This document shows, piece after piece, positions 7,753 to 15,699 of a stretch of DNA of 64,000 nucleotides. Each line of letters begins with the position of its first letter. Within the stretch, counting starts at the first letter, position 1. The stretch comes from Viridibacillus sp050278625 (GTDB lineage Bacteria > Bacillota > Bacilli > Bacillales_A > Planococcaceae), in assembly GCF_050278625.1 (NCBI RefSeq), contig NZ_JBNNTI010000003.1:91415-155414 (forward strand). The letters run 5' to 3'. The position numbers and the translations under genes were made by a program. The notes beneath the pieces are model-generated. The model had not been told where the DNA came from, searched no databases, and saw only the letters and a program-made list of their open reading frames with translations.

Positions 7753-8616
7753 TTATGTTTGTGTATAGAAAATCATGTCACTATTATTTAAATCTTTTAT
7801 AATTATTTTCCCCTCAATTTCAGAGAATGAAACATTGTAAGTTTGCAAGCTTTCTTTCAATTTTTTTAATTCATCTTTTGAAGACAACTTAAGTGAGTAG
7901 CCCATTAATCCAGTAGCATTTTGTGGTGGAAGTGGAGCGCCTATACCTTGCCATATATTTGTCGCTATGTGGTGATGATAACCACCAGCGGACATAAAGA
8001 ATGCTGAATCCATAAAGTTGGTCATTAAGTCTAAGCCTAGAGCTTTTAAATAGAAGTGGCTTGTTGAATCATTTAAGCTAGTAACATTTATATGCATATG
8101 GCCTAAAATTGTACCTTTAGGGAATCCCGTCCATGCACGCTCTGGATTGTACAAAGCCATAATTCCTTGGAAATCAATTGGTTCTGTAGCTGTGTTCACT
8201 TGACCGTTTGGTTCAATGGCCCACTCACTTCTAGGTAAATCGCGGTATATTTCAATACCGTTGCCTTCTGGATCACTTAGATAGAATGCTTCAGAGTATA
8301 GATGGTCACCTGCTCCAGAAATTGGGGCACCAACTTCTAATAAATTTCCTATCATATGAGCTAGATCCTCTCTGGTCGGTACTAATATAGCGAAGTGAAA
8401 AAGACCTGTAGTACGTGATGGTCTAGGAACAACATCCTGAGATGTAGTTAATATAAGAATTGGTTCAGTACTACCAGCACCAAATATAACTTCAGTCGCT
8501 GTTTCCTGAATAATGTGGAACCCTAACATTTGATAAAATGCTTTTTGTTTTTCGAGAGATTGTACACGTAAATGTACATATCCTAATGTCATTTTGGGAT
8601 CTAATTTGAAAGTCAA
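7753..8616 (-). CDS. Catechol-2,3-dioxygenase-like VOC protein (CatE-like)
   Basis: A 287-residue protein made of two vicinal-oxygen-chelate modules. Module 1 shows a full ligand set (YVHLRV, LFHFAILV, NGIEIYRD); module 2 has LGHMHINV and YHHHIATN but no clear Glu near the end (DLNNSDMIFYT). Catechol extradiol dioxygenases of this type open catechol or hydroquinone rings. The TTG at 8616 is used because GAGGAGG lies just before it; a TTG at 8634 would put that site inside the gene. It is divergent from an HxlR regulator, like a catE-catR pair. Confidence 0.8.
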   Translation of the reverse strand: MTFKLDPKMTLGYVHLRVQSLEKQKAFYQMLGFHIIQETATEVIFGAGSTEPILILTTSQDVVPRPSRTTGLFHFAILVPTREDLAHMIGNLLEVGAPISGAGDHLYSEAFYLSDPEGNGIEIYRDLPRSEWAIEPNGQVNTATEPIDFQGIMALYNPERAWTGFPKGTILGHMHINVTSLNDSTSHFYLKALGLDLMTNFMDSAFFMSAGGYHHHIATNIWQGIGAPLPPQNATGLMGYSLKLSSKDELKKLKESLQTYNVSFSEIEGKIIIKDLNNSDMIFYTQT

Positions 8617-8692
8617 AGAAGTTCCTCCTCGCAATTAATTTTTATACACTTACTTTTCGTAAATAACTATAAAATAATAATTTAGTTACATC

Positions 8693-8720
8693 AAGTAAAT
8701 AAGTTACCCTAAGTTTACTT
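8693..8720. promoter_or_regulatory. Candidate operator between catE-like and HxlR genes
   Basis: AAGTAAA and its exact complement TTTACTT are separated by 14 bases, roughly two helical turns centre to centre, and the direct repeat AGTTAC occurs twice around it (8683-8689 and 8702-8707). It sits in the divergent promoter region, suitable for a dimeric HxlR repressor controlling both genes. Confidence 0.5.
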
Positions 8721-8764
8721 TTTAAAATAATCCCGTTACAATAACATATATAGAGGTGAAAAAA

Positions 8765-9070
8765 ATGAAAGAATCAGCATTATGCCCTCGTTTAGCAAAA
8801 TCTATGGATTTGATAGGTAAACGCTGGATGGGCTTGATCTTATATCAATTATTAGATGGACCGCAGCGCTTTAATGAAATTGAATCATCGATGCCAATAA
8901 GCGGTCGACTGTTATCTGAGCGTTTAAAAGAGCTTGAAAAAGAAGGTCTTGTTGAGCGCCATGTGTATACTGAAGTGCCCGTTCGCGTAGAATATACTTT
9001 GACAGAAAAAGGCCAAGGTTTAAAAGCGGCAATCAGTGAGATCGAAAATTGGTCTAAAAAATGGCTTTAA
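8765..9070 (+). CDS. HxlR-family redox-sensing regulator (CatR/YodB-like)
   Basis: A 101-residue winged-helix repressor (GKRWMGLILYQLLDGPQRFNEI, then SERLKELEKEGLVER and the wing VRVEYTLTEKG). It has a single cysteine, Cys7, the position of the redox-active Cys in B. subtilis CatR/YodB, which sense quinones and diamide by thiol modification. ATG 8765 follows TAGAGGTG by six bases and is preferred over GTG 8756. It is divergent from the catE-like dioxygenase and probably represses it. Confidence 0.85.
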   Translation: MKESALCPRLAKSMDLIGKRWMGLILYQLLDGPQRFNEIESSMPISGRLLSERLKELEKEGLVERHVYTEVPVRVEYTLTEKGQGLKAAISEIENWSKKWL

Positions 9071-9150
9071 GTGAATATCACTTGTAAAAATGCCGTTGTC
9101 TATTCATACTATGAAGGAATAGAAGTTTAGAAAGGAAAGGTCTTTTAATA

Positions 9151-10071
9151 ATGAAACAACAATGGGCAGCAAAATTATCTACTATAGTAAATCCTGAAAA
9201 CGTTAAAATAGATGAACCACTAGATCAATACACGATGACAAAGCTAGGCGGTAGAGCTGATGTTTTTGTCATGCCTTCTACTGAAGAAGAAGTAATAGCA
9301 ATTGTGAAATATGCAAATAACAACAATATCCCGATTTTGCTATTAGGGAATGGCTCGAATATGGTTGTACGTGATGGAGGAGTTAGAGGAATTGTCCTGA
9401 ATTTTTCGAGATTGGACGAAATCCGTATTAAAGGTACAACTGTTTATGCACAAGCGGGTGCTTTGATTAAAGACGTATCAATAGCAGCGGCAGAGGCAAC
9501 TTTAACAGGTCTAGAATTCTCATGTGGTATTCCAGGATCTATTGGTGGCGCAATGGCTATGAATGCAGGTGCATACGGCGGGGAGATAAATGATGTTATT
9601 TTACATTCAACTGTACTAACACCAACTGGCGAAAAATTAGTTCTAAACAAAGAACAACTTGATCTAAGCTACCGTAAAAGTATTATCTCTAAAAAAGGCT
9701 ACTACGTATTATCTTCTGAGTTTGAATTAAAACAAGGTAATCAACAAGAAATTGATGCGAAAATTGCTGAGTTAACATTTTTACGTGAATCGAAACAACC
9801 GCTTGAATACCCTTCAGCAGGAAGTGTTTTCAAACGCCCTCCAGGTTACTTTGCTGGTAAATTGATTCAAGACAGCGAGCTGCAAGGTAAAGGTGTAGGT
9901 GGTGCAGAGGTTTCCACAAAACATGCTGGCTTTATCGTAAATAAAGGTGGCGCTACAGCTACCGATTACATCAACACAATTAAAATGGTGCAAGCTACTG
10001 TTAAAGAAAAATTTGATATTGAGTTAGAATTAGAAGTGAAAATTGTTGGAGAAGAACCTTCTAAAAACTAA
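9151..10071 (+). CDS. murB: UDP-N-acetylenolpyruvoylglucosamine reductase
   Basis: A 306-residue type II MurB. It uses NADPH and FAD to reduce enolpyruvyl-UDP-GlcNAc to UDP-MurNAc in peptidoglycan synthesis. Visible are the FAD-binding block LLGNGSNMVVRDGG (~residues 64-77), GIPGSIGGAMAMNAGAYGGE (~128-147), SYRKSI, and the catalytic PSAGSVFKRP (Ser, ~residue 224). An AAAGGAAAGG site precedes the ATG. It is a single gene with its own terminator. Confidence 0.97.
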   Translation: MKQQWAAKLSTIVNPENVKIDEPLDQYTMTKLGGRADVFVMPSTEEEVIAIVKYANNNNIPILLLGNGSNMVVRDGGVRGIVLNFSRLDEIRIKGTTVYAQAGALIKDVSIAAAEATLTGLEFSCGIPGSIGGAMAMNAGAYGGEINDVILHSTVLTPTGEKLVLNKEQLDLSYRKSIISKKGYYVLSSEFELKQGNQQEIDAKIAELTFLRESKQPLEYPSAGSVFKRPPGYFAGKLIQDSELQGKGVGGAEVSTKHAGFIVNKGGATATDYINTIKMVQATVKEKFDIELELEVKIVGEEPSKN

Positions 10072-10107
10072 TTAGTACAAACTTTATGAAACTAAAAACT
10101 ACAGAGA

Positions 10108-10140
10108 ACGCCTTTCGTAATTCATGCGGAAGGCGTATTT
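10108..10140 (+). terminator. murB terminator
   Basis: ACGCCTT pairs with AAGGCGT, extended by CG/CG, followed by ATTTATATTT. Confidence 0.75.
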
Positions 10141-10161
10141 ATATTTAAAAGGGTGTATACT

Positions 10162-10914
10162 ATGAAATTTATATCTTGGAATGTTAATGGAATTCGAGCA
10201 TGCTTGAAAAAGGGTTTTTTAGAATATTTTAATGAAATAGATGCAGATTTTTTCAGTATTCAAGAATCAAAATGCCAAGCTGGACAAGTTGAATTAGATT
10301 TACCAGGCTATGAACAATATTGGAATTACGCAGAGCGCAAAGGTTATTCTGGAACAGCTATATTTACAAAACATACCCCATTGTCCGTTAAATATGGTAT
10401 AGGTGACCAATCGACGCAAGAAGAAGGCCGTATCATTACATTAGAATATGAAAATTTTTATTTAGTAAATGTGTATACACCAAACTCAAAACGTGACTTA
10501 GCCCGTCTTGATTATCGAATTGAATGGGAGGATGAGTTGAGAGCGTACTTATTATCCTTAGACGAAGTAAAGCCTGTTATTTACTGCGGTGATTTGAATG
10601 TTGCACATGAAGAAATAGATATAAAAAATGCTAAGTCGAATATCGGTAATTCAGGTTTTACAGCAGAAGAGCGTGGCAGAATGACAAGGTTGTTAGGTTC
10701 TGGATTTACAGACACTTATCGTTATTTATTTCCAATACAAACCGATACTTATACATGGTGGTCTTATATGAATAAAGTAAGAGAACGGAATATTGGATGG
10801 CGGATCGATTACTTCATTGTTTCAGATCGTTTACAAGATAGAATTGAAGGTGCAGAAGTACATGCTAGTATTCTAGGAAGTGACCATTGTCCAATAGTAT
10901 TAACATTAATATGA
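10162..10914 (+). CDS. exoA: Exodeoxyribonuclease III / AP endonuclease
   Basis: A 250-residue ExoIII-type repair nuclease that cuts DNA at abasic sites. Motifs in order: ISWNVNGIRA, SIQESK (metal Glu), GYSGTAIF, NVYTPNS, YCGDLNVAH (catalytic Asp/Asn), WWSYMNKVRERNIGWRIDYF and the terminal GSDHCPIVL (catalytic His). ATG 10162 is chosen because AAAAGGGTG precedes it; GTG 10153 overlaps that site. It has its own terminator. Confidence 0.95.
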   Translation: MKFISWNVNGIRACLKKGFLEYFNEIDADFFSIQESKCQAGQVELDLPGYEQYWNYAERKGYSGTAIFTKHTPLSVKYGIGDQSTQEEGRIITLEYENFYLVNVYTPNSKRDLARLDYRIEWEDELRAYLLSLDEVKPVIYCGDLNVAHEEIDIKNAKSNIGNSGFTAEERGRMTRLLGSGFTDTYRYLFPIQTDTYTWWSYMNKVRERNIGWRIDYFIVSDRLQDRIEGAEVHASILGSDHCPIVLTLI

Positions 10915-10930
10915 TTTGTTTTAATAGAAG

Positions 10931-10965
10931 AACCACGCTTTTTGTCGAAAAAGCATGGTTTTTTT
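10931..10965 (+). terminator. exoA terminator
   Basis: AACCACGCTTTTT pairs with AAAAAGCATGGTT (one mismatch), followed by T-rich sequence. Confidence 0.85.
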
Positions 10966-11029
10966 ATTTTATATAAGAGGAAAAATTACTTCGGGAGCTG
11001 AATATAGTAGGGGTAAGGGGGGCGAAATT

Positions 11030-13405
11030 ATGACCAATGAGAAAAAGCGGGGTCGATTATGGAAATGGCTGAGCTGGACTATAGGGGTTTTAATACTTAT
11101 TGCATGTGGAGCACTTATTTTTGTTAATGGTTACATAGGTAAATCTAAACCGAAAATAGATGGTGAAATGCAAGTAGCAGTATTGGATGAAAATGTGAAA
11201 GTTGTACGTGATGACAAAGGTGTTCCCCATCTCACAGCTAAAACAGATGCAGATTTATATCGAGCGCAAGGTTTTATTCAAGCTCAGGATCGACTATTTC
11301 AAATGGATTTAGCGAGAAGACAGGCAAGCGGTAGACTGGCAGAGGTCGTTGGTAAATCTGCAGTAGATACGGATAAATTCTTCCGTACATTTAGTTTGCA
11401 CTCAGCTGCTGAAAAGTCTGAAGCGGGCTATTCACAAGAGGCTAAGCAAGTTTTAGCTTGGTATGCTGAAGGTGTAAACGCATTTATGGAACAAGCAAAG
11501 AAAGAGGGTACTTTATCGTATGAATTTCGTTTGCTTGGCTATGAACCTGAGCCTTGGACACCCGTTGATTCATTAACGATTGGTAAATACATGGCCTATG
11601 ATTTAGGTGGAAATTGGGATATGTTAGCGTTTAGACACTGGGCATTAAACAATTTACCAGATGAAGAGGCAAAAGAGTTATTCATTAAGTATCCAGACAA
11701 TGCGAAATCGATTATTGCAGCAAATAAAAAAACGCCTGTAAAAGTTGCAGGACAATTCGATGCGTCGCTATTGCCGCATGAATTTAATGGCAGTAATAAC
11801 TGGGTTGTATCGGGCAGTAAAACAGAGTCAGGCAAGCCTTTACTAGCGGATGATCCACATTTAGGTTTAAGTACGCCATCTATTTGGTATCAAATGCATT
11901 TGGTGAGCCCTACTCAGAATGTGAGCGGAGTTATTTTTGCAGGAATACCTGGGATTATTTTAGGGCATAACGAAAAAGTAGCTTGGGGTGTAACGAATGT
12001 AAGCCCTGATGTACAGGATTTATATATCGAAACACCAAATCCAAGTAATGCAACTGAATATAAATATGAAGGTAAGTGGGAGAAGGCTACAGTACGAGGT
12101 GAACCTATTAAAATCAAAGGTGGAAAAACTGTAGACTTTGAAGTGGTAGAAACGAGACATGGTCCGATTATTTCAGATTTAGCATTTAATAAAGAAAAGC
12201 CGACTTCGGTATTTTCTATGCAATGGACTGCTTTAGAACCAACATTGGAATTACAAGCGATACTAAATATTAACCGTGCAGAAAATTGGGAGCAGTTTGA
12301 AACAGCTTTAGAAGATTTCCAAGCACCTGCGCAAAACTTTGTTTTTGCTTCAGAGGACGGAACGATAGCTTATAAAGCAAATGGTCGTATTCCAATTCGT
12401 AAAAAAGGTGACGGTCAGCTACCAGTGCCCGGGGATTCAAAAGAGTATGACTGGAAGGGCTATATCGATTACGATAAATTGCCAAAAGTCGTAAATCCTG
12501 AGGAAGGCTTTATTGCGACAGCAAATAACGAAGTAGTCGGTGAAGAATATCCATATCATATTACTGATTTCTGGGCACAGCCATATCGTTATGAACGAAT
12601 ATATGAAGTACTAGAGAGCAATAACAAGCTGACAGTAAAAGATATGCAAAACTTGCAAATGGATCAGAAGGACTTATATGCAGGTGAGTTTTTGAAAGAT
12701 ATGTTAGGCTCAGTAAAACGATCGGATAGTAGAAATGAATATAAGGACATTTTGAAAATGATGGAGGACTGGAATCAAGTCGATTCAAAAGAATCTGGTG
12801 CTCCGCTAGTTTTCAACTTGTGGATAGTTAAAGTTCAGAAGGAATTGTTTGAAGATAATTTACCAGAAGATGTGTATGCAATGATGCCTGGAAAATATAA
12901 TATTACGGATGAAATTATGCGCCAAGCCTTTGCAGGAAAACAAGGTGCATGGGTGACTAAAGCAGGTGGCATTGACCAGCTTATGTACAATTCTTTTAAA
13001 AAGACTATAAAAGATATTGAAGATAAATACGGAAAAAATGCCGAGAAGTGGCAATGGGGAGATTATCATCAGTTAACATTTAACCATCCGTTATCAGCTG
13101 CTTCACCAATTCTGGCGAAATTACTAAATCCAAAGCCAGTACCTACCGGTGGCTCTAAGTTTACCGTACAAGCAGCGGCAAATGATGGGAAAGGTAATGT
13201 ATATCATGGTGCATCTTGGCGCTTTGTTGCAGATTTAAGTGACTTATCGAAGGGATACCATATTGTTGGACCTGGACAAAGTGGACATATGAAGTCTGAG
13301 TGGTATAACGATCAAGTTGACGATTGGGCGAATGGTAAGTATCATGAAACCATTATTACAAGTGATGTGCCTAATGGTAAGAAATTATTATTAAAGGCTC
13401 AATAA
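11030..13405 (+). CDS. Penicillin acylase family Ntn-hydrolase, membrane-anchored or secreted
   Basis: A 791-residue S45-type precursor. A basic N terminus and one hydrophobic segment (~residues 13-33, LSWTIGVLILIACGALIFV) direct it to the membrane or outside. The self-cleavage site is NGSNNW (~residue 256), where the Ser becomes the nucleophile of the beta chain; the downstream GVTNVSPDVQDLY, the ANNEV block and GPGQSGH match the family. Relatives hydrolyse beta-lactam side chains or acyl-homoserine lactones. I use ATG 11030 behind AAGGGGGG; an earlier in-frame start lacks a ribosome site and falls in the exoA terminator. crcB1 begins 20 bases after the stop. Confidence 0.88.
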   Translation: MTNEKKRGRLWKWLSWTIGVLILIACGALIFVNGYIGKSKPKIDGEMQVAVLDENVKVVRDDKGVPHLTAKTDADLYRAQGFIQAQDRLFQMDLARRQASGRLAEVVGKSAVDTDKFFRTFSLHSAAEKSEAGYSQEAKQVLAWYAEGVNAFMEQAKKEGTLSYEFRLLGYEPEPWTPVDSLTIGKYMAYDLGGNWDMLAFRHWALNNLPDEEAKELFIKYPDNAKSIIAANKKTPVKVAGQFDASLLPHEFNGSNNWVVSGSKTESGKPLLADDPHLGLSTPSIWYQMHLVSPTQNVSGVIFAGIPGIILGHNEKVAWGVTNVSPDVQDLYIETPNPSNATEYKYEGKWEKATVRGEPIKIKGGKTVDFEVVETRHGPIISDLAFNKEKPTSVFSMQWTALEPTLELQAILNINRAENWEQFETALEDFQAPAQNFVFASEDGTIAYKANGRIPIRKKGDGQLPVPGDSKEYDWKGYIDYDKLPKVVNPEEGFIATANNEVVGEEYPYHITDFWAQPYRYERIYEVLESNNKLTVKDMQNLQMDQKDLYAGEFLKDMLGSVKRSDSRNEYKDILKMMEDWNQVDSKESGAPLVFNLWIVKVQKELFEDNLPEDVYAMMPGKYNITDEIMRQAFAGKQGAWVTKAGGIDQLMYNSFKKTIKDIEDKYGKNAEKWQWGDYHQLTFNHPLSAASPILAKLLNPKPVPTGGSKFTVQAAANDGKGNVYHGASWRFVADLSDLSKGYHIVGPGQSGHMKSEWYNDQVDDWANGKYHETIITSDVPNGKKLLLKAQ

Positions 13406-13425
13406 CTATAGAAGGTGTTTTGTAA

Positions 13426-13797
13426 ATGGTAGAAATAATATCAGTCGCTATTGGCGGTATGATAGGAGTAATGCTTCGCTATGGTGTGACAATAACAGTA
13501 CCGTCAGAATGGGTGTTGTGGGTTGTTAATGGAATAGGGAGTGCTATATTAGGAGTATTAAACGGGCTATTTGTTCGTTATAAACCAGCCAATTCATTAC
13601 GACTTTTTTTAACAACAGGTATGTTAGGGGCATTTACGACATTCTCCACTTTTTCTGCTAGTTGGCTTGCACTTATGCAGACTAGTACGTTATTAGCCAT
13701 AGTATACGCAATTATGATGACAGGCGTCTGCGTAGCGTTAGCTTCTTTTGGCTACTTATGCACAGTACCGAAAGTAAAAGCAGGTGAACGATTATGA
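13426..13797 (+). CDS. crcB: Fluoride exporter CrcB/Fluc, subunit 1
   Basis: A 123-residue four-helix protein with the pore motif GMLGAFTTFSTFSASW (~residues 66-81) and an N-terminal GGMIGVMLRYG. Fluc channels are dual-topology dimers that export F-. The stop overlaps the start of a second crcB gene by four bases (ATGA), so the two form a heterodimeric pair. No fluoride riboswitch precedes it; it probably rides on the penicillin-acylase transcript. Confidence 0.92.
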   Translation: MVEIISVAIGGMIGVMLRYGVTITVPSEWVLWVVNGIGSAILGVLNGLFVRYKPANSLRLFLTTGMLGAFTTFSTFSASWLALMQTSTLLAIVYAIMMTGVCVALASFGYLCTVPKVKAGERL

Positions 13798-14144
13798 CCT
13801 GGTTTTTAGTTGCTATAGGTGGTGGCCTCGGTGCCGTAGCTCGTTATGGTGTGATTGAGTGGATGAAGCGAAAGGAACAACCCTTTTTTATCTCTACATT
13901 TCTTGTAAATAGTGTTGGTTCACTATTGATAGGGATGGCTTTACATTTAGGGTCGGAGCAAGCGACGCTTACCTCATTCTTCACAATTGGCTTTTTAGGA
14001 GCATTCACTACATTTTCTACATTTGCTTTTGATGTTATAAAATTAATAGAAGAACGTGATTATCGTGCGGTGTTATTGTATCCAGTCCTCACATTATTTG
14101 TAGGTATTGTTTTAGTAACGCTCGGTTGGCAAATATTAGCTTAA
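13794..14144 (+). CDS. crcB: Fluoride exporter CrcB/Fluc, subunit 2
   Basis: A 116-residue partner of the preceding gene with GGGLGAVARYGVIEW at the start, FLVNSVGSLLIG (conserved pore Asn, ~residue 41) and GFLGAFTTFSTFAFD (~residues 70-84). In paired Fluc proteins the two subunits insert in opposite orientations. Translation is coupled through the ATGA overlap, and a strong terminator follows directly. Confidence 0.93.
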   Translation: MTWFLVAIGGGLGAVARYGVIEWMKRKEQPFFISTFLVNSVGSLLIGMALHLGSEQATLTSFFTIGFLGAFTTFSTFAFDVIKLIEERDYRAVLLYPVLTLFVGIVLVTLGWQILA

Positions 14145-14153
14145 TACGAAAAG

Positions 14154-14189
14154 GAAGCTTGGCAATAATGCCAGGCTTCTTTTTTTTTT
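14154..14189 (+). terminator. Terminator after the crcB pair
   Basis: GAAGCTTGGCA pairs with TGCCAGGCTTC (one T-G) around ATAA, followed by ten T. It abuts the end of the convergent S58 peptidase gene. Confidence 0.92.
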
Positions 14190-15168
14190 ATAATTGCCCT
14201 TTGCTAATCATGCGACCTTTCCGTCCAGTTGTCGTTTCAGCATGTAGTATAGACTGGTATATAGATTCTTCAGTCGCTTCAATAACCGCTTGGAAAAGGT
14301 TATTCATTACGTCTGTATCATCACGTAATATTGAATGTTCTGCAGTTAAGGAATTTGAAGTGTGTGGGATTGTATAGGCATTTGAAAAGCCGATAATAAT
14401 ATCACCACTACCATTATGGATATGTGTTCCTGTTCTACCTAAGCCAATGGAAGCGCGTTTAGCCAAACGCTTTAGTTGACGTGCATCAACTGGTGCATCG
14501 GTAGCGACAACGATAATGACTGAACCATCTGGCTTGTCGATTTGTTTTTGTTGCCAGTTCGCAAATTTGCATTCATGGGCATTGCCAAAGTTTGTTAAAG
14601 ATAATACTCCAACTGTATAAGCTCGATCTTCGTTATCCACAATTCTAGAAGAGGAACCAATTCCTCCTTTGACGTTGTAACAAATCATACCTTTACCAGC
14701 ACCCACTGCTCCTTGTTGAACAGGTCCACCCTCAGCATTTTGGATTGCATTTTGTGCATGCTCGGGTCTAACGGCCATTAAACGCATGCTATTTAAATGA
14801 CTATCGTTACATTCACCAACAACAATATTAAGTGAGCTAGTAGAATCTCCAATTGACGGATTTTCTTGCAACATATACTGCAAAGTACCTTCTAAAACTG
14901 CTCCGACACTAAATGTGTTTGTTAGCATAATAGGCGATTCTAGTACCCCTAATTCTTCTATTTGTATAAGACCGGCTGTTTTACCAAAGCCATTCAATAC
15001 AAAGCTTGCAGCAGGTACTTTTTGTTCAAATGGATTTTGGTTATGGGATAAGATCGCTGTTACACCCGTACAAATTGTGTCTTCCTCATCTAACTTTTTG
15101 TGTAATGTTACATGCCCAACTCGTACATTTGGGACGTCTGTTATAGCATTCCATCTCCCTTTATTCAT
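14188..15168 (-). CDS. P1 family (S58, DmpA-like) self-processing aminopeptidase
   Basis: A 326-residue Ntn-type peptidase of the DmpA/BapA family, which trim D-amino-acid or beta-amino-acid peptides. The start ITDVPNVRVGHVTL is typical, as is NGFGKTAGL. The self-cleavage Gly-Ser is in VKGGIGSSSRIV (~residues 170-181), and the C-terminal GRTGTHIHNGSGDI block is conserved. There is no signal peptide. GGAGAG precedes the ATG. It is convergent with crcB and divergent from cadC. Confidence 0.9.
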   Translation of the reverse strand: MNKGRWNAITDVPNVRVGHVTLHKKLDEEDTICTGVTAILSHNQNPFEQKVPAASFVLNGFGKTAGLIQIEELGVLESPIMLTNTFSVGAVLEGTLQYMLQENPSIGDSTSSLNIVVGECNDSHLNSMRLMAVRPEHAQNAIQNAEGGPVQQGAVGAGKGMICYNVKGGIGSSSRIVDNEDRAYTVGVLSLTNFGNAHECKFANWQQKQIDKPDGSVIIVVATDAPVDARQLKRLAKRASIGLGRTGTHIHNGSGDIIIGFSNAYTIPHTSNSLTAEHSILRDDTDVMNNLFQAVIEATEESIYQSILHAETTTGRKGRMISKGQL

Positions 15169-15250
15169 AACTAATCTCTCCTAATTATCTTTTTAATTAA
15201 TTATATTGAAAATTCAAAATATAAACAATGGAGAAAATTGTCCTGAACAA

Positions 15251-15318
15251 TCAAACGACCATTTGAATAAAATATATAAAAAATGTATACTGATATCAAC
15301 AATCAAATGGATGTTTGA
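15251..15318 (+). promoter_or_regulatory. cadC promoter with two CadC operators
   Basis: A good sigma-A promoter (TTGAAT 15263-15268, 17-base spacer, TATACT 15286-15291) is framed by two 16-base palindromes: TCAAACGACCATTTGA (15251-15266) over the -35 and TCAAATGGATGTTTGA (15303-15318) between the start point and the ribosome site. Both match the TCAAAT-N4-ATTTGA pattern of CadC/SmtB operators with one mismatch each, so cadC is autoregulated. Confidence 0.85.
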
Positions 15319-15333
15319 ATGAGGAGGTGCAGA

Positions 15334-15699
15334 ATGCAAAAAGATATGTGTGAAGTAACTAAAGTACATGATGAAGCGGTAGAGCGAGTACAAAGTCAAA
15401 TTCCCGAATTGCAAAAGTTAGCTCAATTCTTTAAAGCATTTTCAGATGAAACGCGCTTAAAGATTTTATATGCATTAACAATTGAAAAAGCATTGTGTGT
15501 CTGTGATGTAGCAGCGATTATAGGTTCCTCAACGGCAACAGCATCGCATCATTTAAGGTATTTACGCGATAATGCTTTAGCAAAATCGCATCGTAAGGGG
15601 AAACTCATTTATTATGAACTTGCAGATAATCATGTTGAACTACTTGTGAAAATTGCCTATGAACATTTGAAAGAAGGGGATTGCATTGAAAAAAACTGA
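15334..15699 (+). CDS. cadC: Cadmium/zinc/lead-sensing ArsR-family repressor CadC
   Basis: A 121-residue winged-helix metalloregulator. The helix is ASHHLRYLRDN, and the metal site shows Cys6 (DMCEV) and the CVCD pair in helix alpha-R. In plasmid pI258 CadC four Cys bind Cd; the second N-terminal one (Cys11) aligns with Lys here, so the site has three thiols. ATG 15334 is used because the earlier ATG at 15319 reads through the AGGAGGTG ribosome site. The last 14 bases overlap cadA. Confidence 0.92.
   Translation: MQKDMCEVTKVHDEAVERVQSQIPELQKLAQFFKAFSDETRLKILYALTIEKALCVCDVAAIIGSSTATASHHLRYLRDNALAKSHRKGKLIYYELADNHVELLVKIAYEHLKEGDCIEKN

Noticed and set aside
13405..13426. Fluoride riboswitch before crcB
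   Set aside because: Only 20 bases lie between the acylase stop and crcB1; no aptamer can fit.
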